Virus record (IMG/VR): IMGVR_UViG_3300034631_000069
Location: 1 to 35,742 of that record
Direction: 5' to 3' (one strand)
Source of the DNA: a virus
Length of the DNA: 35,742 bases
Made by a program: the position numbers and the translations under genes. This document shows, piece by piece, positions 22,275 to 29,454 of the stretch. The notes below the pieces were generated by a model, which worked only from the letters and a program-made list of their open reading frames with translations, ran no database searches and was not told the DNA's origin. Numbering within the stretch: the first letter of the stretch is position 1; the number at the start of each line of letters is the position of its first letter.

Positions 22275-22766
22275 TCAGAACGGAAGGACGAAGCCCTGGC
22301 CTTCCAGGGTGTTGCCGACGCGCTTGAACGGCTCGGCCAGGTGCTCCAGCGTGTAGAGGTCACCGGGCGATGTGACCTGTTCCGCCGGGAAGTAGCGCTG
22401 GCCCGCGGGGAGGCCCGCGGCGACGGTGCCGCCGAGGAAGACGCCCAGCTCCCGCACGGTTTCGCCCGCCGCGTCGTCATACCGGAAATCCCAGCTCACG
22501 TAGAGCCACTGTGTGGGCACCGCACTGAGGGCGTAACGATTGCCGCCGGGCATCTCGATGGCTCCCGCGTCGTCGGGCACGACGAACTGGACCGACGTAG
22601 CGATGATCCGGCCGATTTCGCTGATGAGGCCCGTGTGGGTGGTGGTTTCGGGCTCAGGGCCCGCCGCGTCCCACGCCGGGCGCCCGCGGCCCCAGGCAAG
22701 GTAGATGGGCTGCGTGGCGACGAGGCGGGCGACCTTGATACGCCCGGCGTCCTGCAAAACGGCCAT
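22275..22766 (-). CDS. Small tail protein between I and the DUF4815-like gene
   Basis: 163 residues, starting MAVLQDAGRIKVARLVATQPIYLAWGRGRPAWD. It is beta-rich, with 'TGLISEIGRIIATSVQFVVPDDAGAIEMPGGNRYALSA' and 'QWLYVSWDFRYDDAAGETVRELGVFLGG' as prominent segments, as in phage proteins that bridge baseplate and fibre. No named family is certain. It starts three bases after the I stop and lies nine bases before the large protein, so it is co-translated with the module. A structural role is inferred from position. Confidence 0.7.
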   Translation of the reverse strand: MAVLQDAGRIKVARLVATQPIYLAWGRGRPAWDAAGPEPETTTHTGLISEIGRIIATSVQFVVPDDAGAIEMPGGNRYALSAVPTQWLYVSWDFRYDDAAGETVRELGVFLGGTVAAGLPAGQRYFPAEQVTSPGDLYTLEHLAEPFKRVGNTLEGQGFVLPF

Positions 22767-22769
22767 GGG

Positions 22770-23702
22770 TCAATCCTTCCGGAATCGGTTGATGAAGTAG
22801 ATGGAGGTGCGCCACGGGCCGCCCCACGGGCCGCCCCAGCGCCGCGGCGGGCTGACCGGCACGGGCGCCAGCGCCACGCGCAGGCGGCGAGCTGCAGCGG
22901 TGGGTGCCGCCCTGAGCGCGGCCGGTGCGACCGCATTGCGCACGGGCTTGCGCCGGAACGTGCCGGCACCCAGCGGCGGCGCGCTTGTGGTGTTGGACCG
23001 TTGCTTGCGCAGGCCACCCGCCACGACTTGGAGCAACCGGGAGTCCAGGCGCCAGGTGTCCAGTACCGGCTGATCGTCGTAACGCGAAATGTCCATGCGC
23101 CGGTTCGTGCGCCGGCCTGCTGGTGCAGCCTGCATCGGCGCTGTGGTGGTCGCGGCGCGGTTGCGGCCGAAGGACAGCACCACCCCGTGCTCGGGATCGA
23201 AAACGCCGGAGTACCCATCCAGCAATCCTGTGTCCAGCGGTGGGCCCGCGTCGAGCACGACGGGCCGCAGATCCAGACCGTGAACGATGCGGTACAGCGC
23301 GACGTGCGCGGGCATGGATGCGCGCACCACGTGCACGATCTGGCGCACGCCCTCGGGCGTGGGCAGGCGCCCCGGGTGGATGTGGAGGTAGGGGCCGTCC
23401 TCTTCGACACGCGCGGCGGCGAAGCCGATCCAGCGCAGCGCGCGCTCGGCGCCGGCCGCGGTGCCTCGCTCCATGAGCCAGGGCACAGCCTCTTCGAGCA
23501 GCGCGTCCACGGTGTCGAAATACGGGGCGAACTGTGCCACCTGCCACTGCTGGGCCAGCCACGGGCGCATGGCCGAGTTGCGGCCGGTGGCAGCCGGCTC
23601 GGCGGCGTCGGCGAGCGCGCCCCATCCACGCGGAAACGTGGTGTCCAACACCACTTCCAGCGTGGTGGAGCCCGAGGGCAGGACGGTGCGCGGCACAGTC
23701 AT
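22770..23702 (-). CDS. I: Baseplate protein GpI, with C-terminal extension
   Basis: 310 residues against about 176 for P2 I, so the C-terminal ~130 residues are extra. The I core is clear: VLPSGSTTLEVVLDTTFPRGWGALADAAEPAATGRNSAMRPWLAQQWQVAQFAPYFDTVDALLEEAVPW and 'ALRWIGFAAARVEEDGPYLHIHPGRLPTPEGVRQIVHVVRASMP'. The extension (PVVLDAGPPLDTGLLDGYSGVFDPEHGVVLSFGRN; GLRKQRSNTTSAPPLGAG; GGPWGGPWRTSIYFINRF) has no known domain and is Pro/Arg-rich near the end. The ATG at 23702 overlaps the J stop (TAATG). Confidence 0.85.
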   Translation of the reverse strand: MTVPRTVLPSGSTTLEVVLDTTFPRGWGALADAAEPAATGRNSAMRPWLAQQWQVAQFAPYFDTVDALLEEAVPWLMERGTAAGAERALRWIGFAAARVEEDGPYLHIHPGRLPTPEGVRQIVHVVRASMPAHVALYRIVHGLDLRPVVLDAGPPLDTGLLDGYSGVFDPEHGVVLSFGRNRAATTTAPMQAAPAGRRTNRRMDISRYDDQPVLDTWRLDSRLLQVVAGGLRKQRSNTTSAPPLGAGTFRRKPVRNAVAPAALRAAPTAAARRLRVALAPVPVSPPRRWGGPWGGPWRTSIYFINRFRKD

Positions 23703-24553
23703 TACGCCATGCCCCCGTCGATGAGCTGCACGGTGCCGAGGGCCGGGAACTCGCCCACGGCGAGCGGCGTGAGTTCGGCGGGCGTGGTCGGGTCCGGGTA
23801 TTCGACCGCGTGCACCCCGCTGACGTGGAGCACGGTGGTGATGTAGGAGCGCGCGACGCTGCCGGCCAGCGCGTCGATGCCCTCGACGGCGGCGGCCAGC
23901 CGCGCGCGCAGCTGCGGCAACAGGTCGGCCGGCGCGCTGCGGGTGCGCACGATGCGCGCGGTGATGTCGATCGCGCGGGGCACGGCCACCTGCACATCCA
24001 CCGGCACGCCAAGGATGCGCACGCCGCGCGCGGCGATCGCCTGCACCACGGCGACGCGTGCCGCCTCGGCCTGCGCCTGGTCGGAGATCCACAGCATCAG
24101 CACCACGGCGCCGGGCTCGGCCTGGCTGGCGCGGGCGGTGCGCACCAGCGGCGAGGCTGACATGGCGTGGTATTCGTAGTGCTCGGCGGTGCCCTGGGCG
24201 CCGAGGGCGGCGATGCGGCGCTGCAGGCGCTCGCGCAGGCGGTCATCAGCTTCCCCGGCCATGCGCTCCACGCCGAACAGGGCGGCGAGCTGGTCGAGGT
24301 CGGAGCCGTTCGCGAACGCCAGCAGGTGGGCCCGGGCGGCGTCGTTGATGCGGGCGCGAATCAGCAGCTCGCGGAACGCGTGCGACTCCAGCAGCGTCAC
24401 CACCGGGTCGGACTCCAGCGCGAGGATGTCATCCACAGCCGGCAGGTGCGGGCGGATGCGCTCGGCGAAGTCGGCTTTGCCGGCGGCCAGGATCGCTTCG
24501 TAGGAGAGTTCCTCCACCACGCTGGGCGCGGGCAGGGCCTGCAAGTCGATCAT
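23702..24553 (-). CDS. J: Baseplate assembly protein GpJ
   Basis: 283 residues (P2 J about 302). GpJ forms the wedge of the baseplate with GpI and GpW. The N-terminus MIDLQALPAPSVVEELSYEAILAAGKADFAERIRPHLPAVDDILALESDPVVTLLE and the segment 'LIRARINDAARAHLLAFANGSDLDQLAALFGVERMAGEADDRLRERLQRR' are characteristic, with the 'YEYHAMSASPLVRTARASQAEPGAVVLMLWI' stretch after. The ATG at 24553 overlaps the W stop. Confidence 0.95.
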   Translation of the reverse strand: MIDLQALPAPSVVEELSYEAILAAGKADFAERIRPHLPAVDDILALESDPVVTLLESHAFRELLIRARINDAARAHLLAFANGSDLDQLAALFGVERMAGEADDRLRERLQRRIAALGAQGTAEHYEYHAMSASPLVRTARASQAEPGAVVLMLWISDQAQAEAARVAVVQAIAARGVRILGVPVDVQVAVPRAIDITARIVRTRSAPADLLPQLRARLAAAVEGIDALAGSVARSYITTVLHVSGVHAVEYPDPTTPAELTPLAVGEFPALGTVQLIDGGMA

Positions 24554-24915
24554 GCGCGCGCCCCCTGGCCGGTGAGCGGCACGGACAGTGCGATGGGTGC
24601 CGGGTCGCGCCCGTAGCTGCTCACGTAGCTGCCGGTGATGTGCAGGTGCGCGCGGCCGGGGCGTTCCGCGTCGCGCTGCAGCTCCATCATGTCGATGCGC
24701 AGGCGCGGTTCCCACCGCATGAGGGCCGAGGCGCTGGCGGCGAACACGCGCGTTTGCGTGTCGGCGTTGAGCGGCTTGTCGATGAGCGCCGGCACGAGGC
24801 TGCCGAATTCGCGGCGCATCACGCGGCTTCCGATGGGCGTGGCCAGGATGGTGGCGATGCTCTGCTGCAGGTGCTGCATGGCGGTCAGGCGCCCGCCGGT
24901 GTTGCGGTCCATCAT
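24550..24915 (-). CDS. W: Baseplate wedge protein GpW (gp25/lysozyme-like)
   Basis: 121 residues (P2 W about 115), from the ATG at 24915 with an AGGAG ribosome-binding sequence nine bases upstream. The second ATG one codon later is possible. The family pattern is 'LTAMQHLQQSIATILATPIGSRVMRREFGSLVPALIDKPLN' followed by 'ASASALMRWEPRLRIDMMELQR'. It overlaps V at its start and J at its end. It belongs to the gp25-like wedge family. Confidence 0.95.
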   Translation of the reverse strand: MMDRNTGGRLTAMQHLQQSIATILATPIGSRVMRREFGSLVPALIDKPLNADTQTRVFAASASALMRWEPRLRIDMMELQRDAERPGRAHLHITGSYVSSYGRDPAPIALSVPLTGQGARA

Positions 24916-25508
24916 CGAAGCGGCTCCTGCGTCGGGTCGGTGCCGCGGCGCACGCCGCCATGGACGTGGTGCACGGCGCTGACGCCCTCCGCGTGAATGT
25001 CCACGGTGCTGGTGATGCCGTCCGGGCCGATGTGCAGCACGGCACCGGCCACCTGCAGGGTGATGCCGTCCGGTCCCATGGCGATGCGGCAACCGTCGCC
25101 GGCCTCCAGCACGATGGCGCGTTCCGTCCGGATGGTGAGCTGCTCGCGGCGGTATTCGGCGAAGGCGTCGGCCGTCCACTGCGTGCGGTTTACGCCGGGC
25201 TCTTGGGCGGGTGCCGGCATGGCGTCGCTGTATGTGCCGAGCATGACGACGCCCTGCGCGAGGTCGCCGCCGGGAGCGAGCACCACGCACTGCTCGCCGG
25301 GCTCTGGCGGCCACCAGCAGCTGCCGCGGCTGCCCGCGGCGCGGCCGGCGATCCAGGGGAGCCAGTCGGTGGTGTTGTCGCCCAGGCGCACGCGGCAGCG
25401 TGGGCGGCCCGAGTGCCGCACCTCGGTGATGGTGCCGACACGCGCGAGGTTTTCTAGCCGGCGGATGGTTTCCTGCGGGCTGTCTTGCTGTGGCGTGTCG
25501 TAGTGCAT
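24912..25508 (-). CDS. V: Baseplate spike protein GpV
   Basis: 198 residues (P2 V 211). The membrane-piercing spike at the tail tip. The OB-like N-terminal domain is visible as 'VGTITEVRHSGRPRCRVRLGDNTTDWLPWIAGRAAGSRGSCWWPPEPGEQCVVLAPGGDLAQGVVMLG', and the C-terminal triple-stranded beta helix as 'IVLEAGDGCRIAMGPDGITLQVAGAVLHIGPDGI'. It ends with HHVHGGVRRGTDPT: a HxH pair that could bind the apical iron. The ATG at 25508 was chosen for alignment with the family; the promoter found upstream leaves almost no leader. Confidence 0.94.
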   Translation of the reverse strand: MHYDTPQQDSPQETIRRLENLARVGTITEVRHSGRPRCRVRLGDNTTDWLPWIAGRAAGSRGSCWWPPEPGEQCVVLAPGGDLAQGVVMLGTYSDAMPAPAQEPGVNRTQWTADAFAEYRREQLTIRTERAIVLEAGDGCRIAMGPDGITLQVAGAVLHIGPDGITSTVDIHAEGVSAVHHVHGGVRRGTDPTQEPLR

Positions 25509-25515
25509 GCCCTGG

Positions 25516-25574
25516 ATGTTGCTGCCGCGCGCGCGCGGAAGCCAGCAGGGCCTGCTGTGGGGAAGCGGGTCACA
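25516..25574 (-). promoter_or_regulatory. Candidate Ogr-dependent late promoter upstream of V
   Basis: On the minus strand TGT-N13-ACA (25556-25574) is followed by CAGC, 34 bases, and ACAT (25516-25519). A CAGCAGG/CCTGCTG palindrome (25543-25557) abuts the dyad and is almost the same as at FI. If ACAT is the -10 core, transcription would start at or within a base or two of the V ATG, giving a leaderless message. Confidence 0.6.
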
Positions 25575-25583
25575 TTTCCGCGC

Positions 25584-26057
25584 TTACGCGAGGTGCCGCA
25601 GCACCACGTCGCGCACGGTCTGCAGGTCGGCTTCGGTGATGCCGAGCAGCGGGCGGGCCGGGTATTGGTAGCGCGGGCCGCCGGGCTTCACCGCGTCGCT
25701 TTCGCCGAAATGGTGGACCCGCGCGATGCGCTCGGCGCGGCCGGCGAATTCCACCACGGCGGCGGCGCCGCCTTCGCTCTTGGCCTTGAGGTTCTTCTGC
25801 TGGCGCAGCTTGGCCATCATGGGTTGCCGCTGCTTCGCGGCCTGGCGAATGCGCTCGCGGCGGCTGCGCAGGGCCGGGCCGGGCGGCTTGCGCGGCTCCC
25901 AGGCCTGGCCCGCCGGGTCTTGCTGCGCTCGCATGCGTTGGGCGTTGGCGGTGCGCAGTCGGCGCGCCACGTCCACCAGCAGCCGGCGGCGCTGCACCGG
26001 CTCCAGCTTGGCCAGCAGATCGCCGGCCCAGGTTTCGAGGGCGGAGAGGTCGGCCAT
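25584..26057 (-). CDS. S: Tail completion protein GpS (virion morphogenesis family)
   Basis: 157 residues (P2 S about 150). Needed for the tail end that joins the head. Features: 'LSALETWAGDLLAKLEPVQRRRLLVDVARRLRTANAQRMRAQQDPAGQAWEPRKP' and the end 'HHFGESDAVKPGGPRYQYPARPLLGITEADLQTVRDVVLRHL', including the family's PAR.LLG(I/L) motif. The middle is basic and Lys/Gln-rich. It follows R by three bases. Confidence 0.94.
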   Translation of the reverse strand: MADLSALETWAGDLLAKLEPVQRRRLLVDVARRLRTANAQRMRAQQDPAGQAWEPRKPPGPALRSRRERIRQAAKQRQPMMAKLRQQKNLKAKSEGGAAAVVEFAGRAERIARVHHFGESDAVKPGGPRYQYPARPLLGITEADLQTVRDVVLRHLA

Positions 26058-26060
26058 GGG

Positions 26061-26570
26061 CTACAGCGCGAAGCGCGCTTTCTCGTCCGGCAGGGGGATG
26101 TCCCATTCGGCCAGCTTCACGTCTTTCAACCACAGCTCCCAATGCTCTGGCAGGCACTGCCCGCCCGGGTGGCAGGGCTCAGGCGGGTGGCTGACGTGGA
26201 ACCGCGTTTCGTGGTCCGGGTCGGCCTTGACGATTGCGCGTTCGGTGAGCGGCACGCGGATGCCGATGTCCACCGCTGCGGTGTTGAGGTGGTCCACGTC
26301 GAATTCGATGCGGCGGCCCGCCGGGTTGTCGAGCAGCTCGGATTGATGGACGCTGGCCCACGCGAGAATGGGCACGAAGAGGGCATCCGTGTGTCCGGTG
26401 TAGTCCAGCACCGTGATTGCCGCAGTGTATTGGTACACGAAGGACAGGCCACCCGCAAGGGTGGACACGGCGGCGCCCTCGGCGGCCATGACGATGAGGC
26501 GTTCCGGGTCGCGCGCAAGGTCGGGGACGGCGGCCTCGATCACGCGGCGCAGGCTGGCCAGCTTCCACAT
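26061..26570 (-). CDS. R: Tail completion protein GpR
   Basis: 169 residues (P2 R about 155). Works with S at the head-tail joint. Features: MWKLASLRRVIEAAVPDLARDPERLIVMAAEG, 'SFVYQYTAAITVLDYTGHTDALFVPILAWASVHQSELLDNP' and 'LKDVKLAEWDIPLPDEKARFAL', all typical of P2 R. It follows the Rz-type spanin gene by two bases. Confidence 0.94.
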   Translation of the reverse strand: MWKLASLRRVIEAAVPDLARDPERLIVMAAEGAAVSTLAGGLSFVYQYTAAITVLDYTGHTDALFVPILAWASVHQSELLDNPAGRRIEFDVDHLNTAAVDIGIRVPLTERAIVKADPDHETRFHVSHPPEPCHPGGQCLPEHWELWLKDVKLAEWDIPLPDEKARFAL

Positions 26571-26572
26571 GG

Positions 26573-27109
26573 CTACTCGCTCCGGGCCGCGTCGATCATC
26601 TTGCGGGCGCTGTCGTGCTCGCGCTCGCAGCCCTTGCCGCGCGCGCGGGCATCGTCAGCGATTGCCGCCAGCGCTCCCGCTCGATCGTCAGCGCTGCGCT
26701 GCAGCTCGGCGAGCATATCGAGGGCGCCGGTGTCTGCCGGGCAGCTTCCGGCAGCGGCTCGATTTTGGGCGGCTTCACGATGGGCGACGATGAAGGCGGC
26801 GAGGTCGCTGCGCAGCCGGTCGCGAGCAGCGAGGGCAGCATCAGCATCAGCGCGAGCGCCGGCAATGTCCGCCGCGCCCTTGGCGCGCGAGGTGTTGAGT
26901 TCTTCACGGTGGGTTCCTTCCAGCCCGCGGAGGCGTTCGGATTGTTCGCGCGCGGTGCGGTCGGCCGCGGCGCGTTCGGTCTGCAGATCGGCGTGGGCCT
27001 GCGCGGCGTCCACTTCCGCGTCGGCCAGCCGCAGCGTCTGCCACAGCAGCAGGCTGGCGAGGCCGAGGGCGGCCAGCTGCCAGGCGTAGCCCTTGATCGC
27101 GCCGATCAT
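26573..27109 (-). CDS. Inner-membrane spanin, Rz-type (DUF2514-like)
   Basis: 178 residues. Spanins fuse inner and outer membranes at the last step of lysis. Residues about 8-26 form one transmembrane helix (YAWQLAALGLASLLLWQTL); the rest is a periplasmic coiled coil (EVDAAQAHADLQTERAAADRTAREQSERLRGLEG; DADAALAARDRLRSDLAAFIVAH). The final stretch (DRAGALAAIADDARARGKGCEREHDSARKMIDAAR) is the DUF2514 signature. The lipoprotein partner is nested in another frame. Its ATG overlaps the lysozyme stop (27106) by four bases. Confidence 0.88.
   Translation of the reverse strand: MIGAIKGYAWQLAALGLASLLLWQTLRLADAEVDAAQAHADLQTERAAADRTAREQSERLRGLEGTHREELNTSRAKGAADIAGARADADAALAARDRLRSDLAAFIVAHREAAQNRAAAGSCPADTGALDMLAELQRSADDRAGALAAIADDARARGKGCEREHDSARKMIDAARSE
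26596..26907 (-). CDS. Outer-membrane spanin lipoprotein Rz1, nested in Rz
   Basis: 103 residues in an alternative frame inside the Rz gene. It has a lipoprotein signal: basic start (MKNSTPRAPRARR), hydrophobic core (TLPALALMLMLPSLLATG) and lipobox Cys33 (LLATGCAA). After the Cys it is proline-rich (SPPSSSPIVKPPKIEPLP), typical of Rz1 proteins, then a further helical segment. Nested Rz/Rz1 pairs are a known feature of phage lysis cassettes. The start ATG at 26907 is the only sensible one. Confidence 0.85.
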   Translation of the reverse strand: MKNSTPRAPRARRTLPALALMLMLPSLLATGCAATSPPSSSPIVKPPKIEPLPEAARQTPAPSICSPSCSAALTIERERWRQSLTMPARAARAASASTTAPAR

Positions 27110-27645
27110 TGCTGCATCTCCATGCAGGCGTCGTGCCGGCGCAGTTGGCGCAGCCACACGCCGCGGCATCCGGTCGGGCCCCAATTGCGCGGCTCGCGAC
27201 AGTCGCGGCCGGCCTGGAAGCGCCACTGCAGCAGATCGCGGCAGGCTCGCACGTAGTCGCCCCGCAGCAGCGATGTGCGCGGGCTTCCGGGCTTGCGCCA
27301 GTTGCCGATCCCGTACTGGCCGACGAAATCCATGTAGAGGTCGAATTCGCCCGGGTAGAGGGTGACGCCTGGCAGGGACGCGACGAACCTGCGTTCGTCT
27401 TCCTGCGCGAGGTTGCGGGCGAGCGCCGCCGCGCGTTGGCGCGAAATCGGTGGATCGCTCATGCGCACCGGGGTGCCGTCTTCGTAGCGGGTGGACCCGT
27501 GCCCGATGGTGGGCACGTCGCCCGCCACCGGGATGATGGGCGTAGCGCTGAATCCCTCGTTCGCCTGCCACGCGCCGAAGCCCGCGGCCGACAGGGTGAG
27601 GGCCGCGACTGCCACGCGCAGCGCTGATTGCTTCACCTGTTCCAT
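27106..27645 (-). CDS. Phage lysozyme (endolysin) with N-terminal signal-anchor
   Basis: 179 residues. It cuts the peptidoglycan sugar backbone. An N-terminal weakly hydrophobic, Ala-rich segment (ALRVAVAALTLSAAGFGAW, about 8-26) looks like a SAR (signal-arrest-release) anchor, so export may not need holin. Candidate active residues are Glu30, Asp43 and Thr46 in NEGFSATPIIPVAGDVPTIGHG. The Asp lies further from the Glu than in T4-type lysozymes, as in a known phage GH24 subgroup. The ATG at 27645 has GGAGGA four bases upstream; an adjacent ATG at 27648 abuts the ribosome site. It overlaps the holin stop and is followed by the spanin. Confidence 0.88.
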   Translation of the reverse strand: MEQVKQSALRVAVAALTLSAAGFGAWQANEGFSATPIIPVAGDVPTIGHGSTRYEDGTPVRMSDPPISRQRAAALARNLAQEDERRFVASLPGVTLYPGEFDLYMDFVGQYGIGNWRKPGSPRTSLLRGDYVRACRDLLQWRFQAGRDCREPRNWGPTGCRGVWLRQLRRHDACMEMQQ

Positions 27646-27851
27646 CATTCCTCCACGATGGAGCCGCCGCGTGCGGCGCGGTGCCAGCGCCAGAGCAACC
27701 ATGCAATCTGCAGCAGCAGATAGACGATGGTGAGCGCTGCTACCGTGTGGTTGATGGTCCAGTCCTTCGCGATGGACGTGCCCACCACTGCGATGGGGGG
27801 CGACGCCTTCGCGGCCTCTCCTGCAATGTCTTTCAGCATTTCTTTGCTCAT
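27645..27851 (-). CDS. Probable holin
   Basis: 68 residues. One strong hydrophobic segment spans about residues 31-52 (INHTVAALTIVYLLLQIAWLLW), preceded by a weaker one (SPPIAVVGTSIA) and flanked by a basic tail (RWHRAARGG). Size, charge and position, directly before the lysozyme and after X, fit a small holin. The ATG at 27851 follows the X stop by 5 bases. It shares the stop region with the lysozyme start (TGATG). The number of membrane passes is uncertain. Confidence 0.75.
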   Translation of the reverse strand: MSKEMLKDIAGEAAKASPPIAVVGTSIAKDWTINHTVAALTIVYLLLQIAWLLWRWHRAARGGSIVEE

Positions 27852-27856
27852 GGTCG

Positions 27857-28075
27857 TTAATCCCACAGGTGCACCATCGCCCGGGCGGGCTCGGGTGCTT
27901 GGACGAGGCGCACGGCCTGGCCCTCGGAGAGGTCGGCGGCCGATCGGGCCAGCCCGGGATTTGCGGCCAGGGTGGCTTCGACGTGGCCGGCCGTGGTGCC
28001 GAGCCGGCGCCACGCGAGCGCGTCGAGCGTGTCGTGTGCGGCGGCCCGCACGGTGATGCCGTCGCGCGCGGCCAT
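27857..28075 (-). CDS. X: Tail protein GpX (LysM-like)
   Basis: 72 residues (P2 X about 67). The sequence (ITVRAAAHDTLDALAWRRLGTTAGHVEATLAANPGLARSAADLSEGQAVRL) is a LysM-like fold with the 'DTLDALAWR' and 'ANPGLA' hallmarks, used at the tail end. The ATG at 28075 overlaps the L stop (TGATG). It is the last head-tail-joining gene before the lysis cassette, as in P2. Confidence 0.92.
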   Translation of the reverse strand: MAARDGITVRAAAHDTLDALAWRRLGTTAGHVEATLAANPGLARSAADLSEGQAVRLVQAPEPARAMVHLWD

Positions 28076-28557
28076 CACAGCAGCGCCGCGATGACGCGGG
28101 ACCGGCTCTGTACGTCCGCGATGGCCCAGCGCAGCTGCTGCTGGAAGCCTTCCACGCGGCCATCCAGTGCCGCCTGCACGCGGGCGCCCTTGCCGTCGCC
28201 CTGGGGTAGCGTGTCCATGTCGCGGTAGGCCTCGGCCAGCGCCGCCTGCACGTACCAATAGATGGCGTTGCGGTACTGCATCACCTTGATGCTCTTTCCG
28301 CCGACCTGCGGGGCGGGCACGTCGGCGAGCTTGGCGTGGCCGGCCGCGCGTTGCTCCGCGGCCCACTCCTGCAGCTCTGCATTCACGGAAGCCATGGCAG
28401 CTTCCACCGCGATCGCGAGGCGTTCAACGGTCGCGGTGCCGTCCAGACGGATGTCTTTGCGCAGCTGCTCGCGCTCGATGTCGGGGAACCATCCATCGTT
28501 GGCCACGGCCGGTTCGGCACCGCGGGCGGGGGGATTGGCGGTGGCGACGAAGGACAT
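28075..28557 (-). CDS. L: Head completion protein GpL
   Basis: 160 residues (P2 L about 169). Closes the head portal for tail joining. Features: 'NDGWFPDIEREQLRKDIRLDGTATVERLAIAVEAAMASVNAELQEW', 'YRNAIYWYVQAALAEAYRDMDTLPQGDGKGARVQ' and 'GRVEGFQQQLRWAIADVQSRSRVIAALL', the P2 L pattern. The ATG at 28557 fits the family start. A large hairpin lies upstream, between M and L. Confidence 0.94.
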   Translation of the reverse strand: MSFVATANPPARGAEPAVANDGWFPDIEREQLRKDIRLDGTATVERLAIAVEAAMASVNAELQEWAAEQRAAGHAKLADVPAPQVGGKSIKVMQYRNAIYWYVQAALAEAYRDMDTLPQGDGKGARVQAALDGRVEGFQQQLRWAIADVQSRSRVIAALL

Positions 28558-28576
28558 AGCTGTTTCTCGAATAGGT

Positions 28577-28634
28577 GTGGCGGTGGCCCAGGGCCTGCGG
28601 CGATGCATGCATGCCTCGGCCCTGGGGCCGCCAC
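28577..28634 (-). other. Large hairpin between M and L
   Basis: Arms at 28577-28595 and 28618-28634 (GTGGCGG...CCCAGGGCC paired with GGCCCTGGGGCCGCCAC), 17 paired bases with one small bulge and a 22-base loop containing GCATGCATGC. There is no T-run. It may stabilise or process the mRNA between head genes, like the hairpins after N and FII. Confidence 0.55.
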
Positions 28635-28669
28635 GGTGCGGGGGTACGCTCGGTTTGCAGCGGCTGGGC

Positions 28670-29380
28670 TTATTCCTGGTCTTTTCCTGCCAGGCGACGG
28701 TCCAGCCGCTCGATGTCTTTTTTCACGCCGGCCCGGGGGTCCAGCTCCATGGCGCGCTGCAGCAGCGGCAGCGCTTCCTTGCACGTCTTGAGGGGGCGAG
28801 TCTTCATGTCCACGTCGTGGGTGCCGGTCTTGCCCAGCACGGCCCAGCCGGCCGCCTTGTACAGCTTGCTCTTCGCCTGGTCTGGCGTGTCTGCCGCCTC
28901 GGTCAGGGCAATGGCCTGCGCGGCCAGCAGGATCGCCGCCGGGCCTTGCTGCTTGCCCGTCAGGATCGCTTCCGCGATCTCGTCCTGCACGATGGTGGGC
29001 AGGTTCCGGTTGTATTGGTCCGGAGGCTTGATGCCGCTGGCCATGGCGTATTCGGCGAGCTGCATGGCGCGTTCGTAGTTGCCCGCGTCGATGTGCCACA
29101 CGAGCACCGTGGCCAGCACGTCGTCCTGCGAGCCCGGCCGCGCTTCGAGCACGCCGTCCAGATAGGTGTCGTAGTCCGGCAGCATGGTGCGCTTCGCTTC
29201 AATCTTGCGCTCCACGCTGTGCATGTCTTTCAGGGCCAGCCGGTGCTGGTGCAGCTGCGCCAGCTGCAGTTCGTAGGCGGTCCCCACGGTCTGGCCATGG
29301 ACGTTCGAGGCCTCGGCCAGCGCGGCCTGCTGCAGGGCGAGGTGGTGCATTCGGTGGCGCTGTGCCGGGGTCTGTCGCAT
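28670..29380 (-). CDS. M: Terminase small subunit / endonuclease GpM
   Basis: 236 residues (P2 M about 247). Works with GpP to cut at cos and package DNA. The sequence shows 'NVHGQTVGTAYELQLAQLHQHRLALKDMHSVERKIEAKRTMLPDYDTYLDGVLE', then 'AGNYERAMQLAEYAMASGIKPPDQYNRNLPTIVQDEIAEAIL' and the helical C-terminus 'EALPLLQRAMELDPRAGVKKDIERLDRRL', all P2 M features. Hairpins lie upstream and downstream. Confidence 0.93.
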   Translation of the reverse strand: MRQTPAQRHRMHHLALQQAALAEASNVHGQTVGTAYELQLAQLHQHRLALKDMHSVERKIEAKRTMLPDYDTYLDGVLEARPGSQDDVLATVLVWHIDAGNYERAMQLAEYAMASGIKPPDQYNRNLPTIVQDEIAEAILTGKQQGPAAILLAAQAIALTEAADTPDQAKSKLYKAAGWAVLGKTGTHDVDMKTRPLKTCKEALPLLQRAMELDPRAGVKKDIERLDRRLAGKDQE

Positions 29381-29400
29381 GTCGGGTTCCTGGGGGTGTG

Positions 29401-29454
29401 GCGGGCAGCTGCCCGCAAATAGCGGCCCCTTTTTTTAAGAGCGGCTATTTGCGG
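29401..29454 (-). other. Hairpins between capsid gene N and M
   Basis: Two structures in the 90-base gap. GCGGGCAGCTGCCCGC at 29401-29416 is a perfect palindrome. CCGCAAATAGC (29413-29423) pairs with GCTATTTGCGG (29444-29454) around a T7-containing loop. The second arm is the repeated motif also found upstream of ogr. The T-run lies in the loop, so neither is a classical terminator. Confidence 0.6.

Noticed and set aside
29401-29454. Intrinsic terminator between N and M
   Set aside because: The T-run is inside the loop rather than after the stem on the coding strand, so it was annotated as a hairpin.
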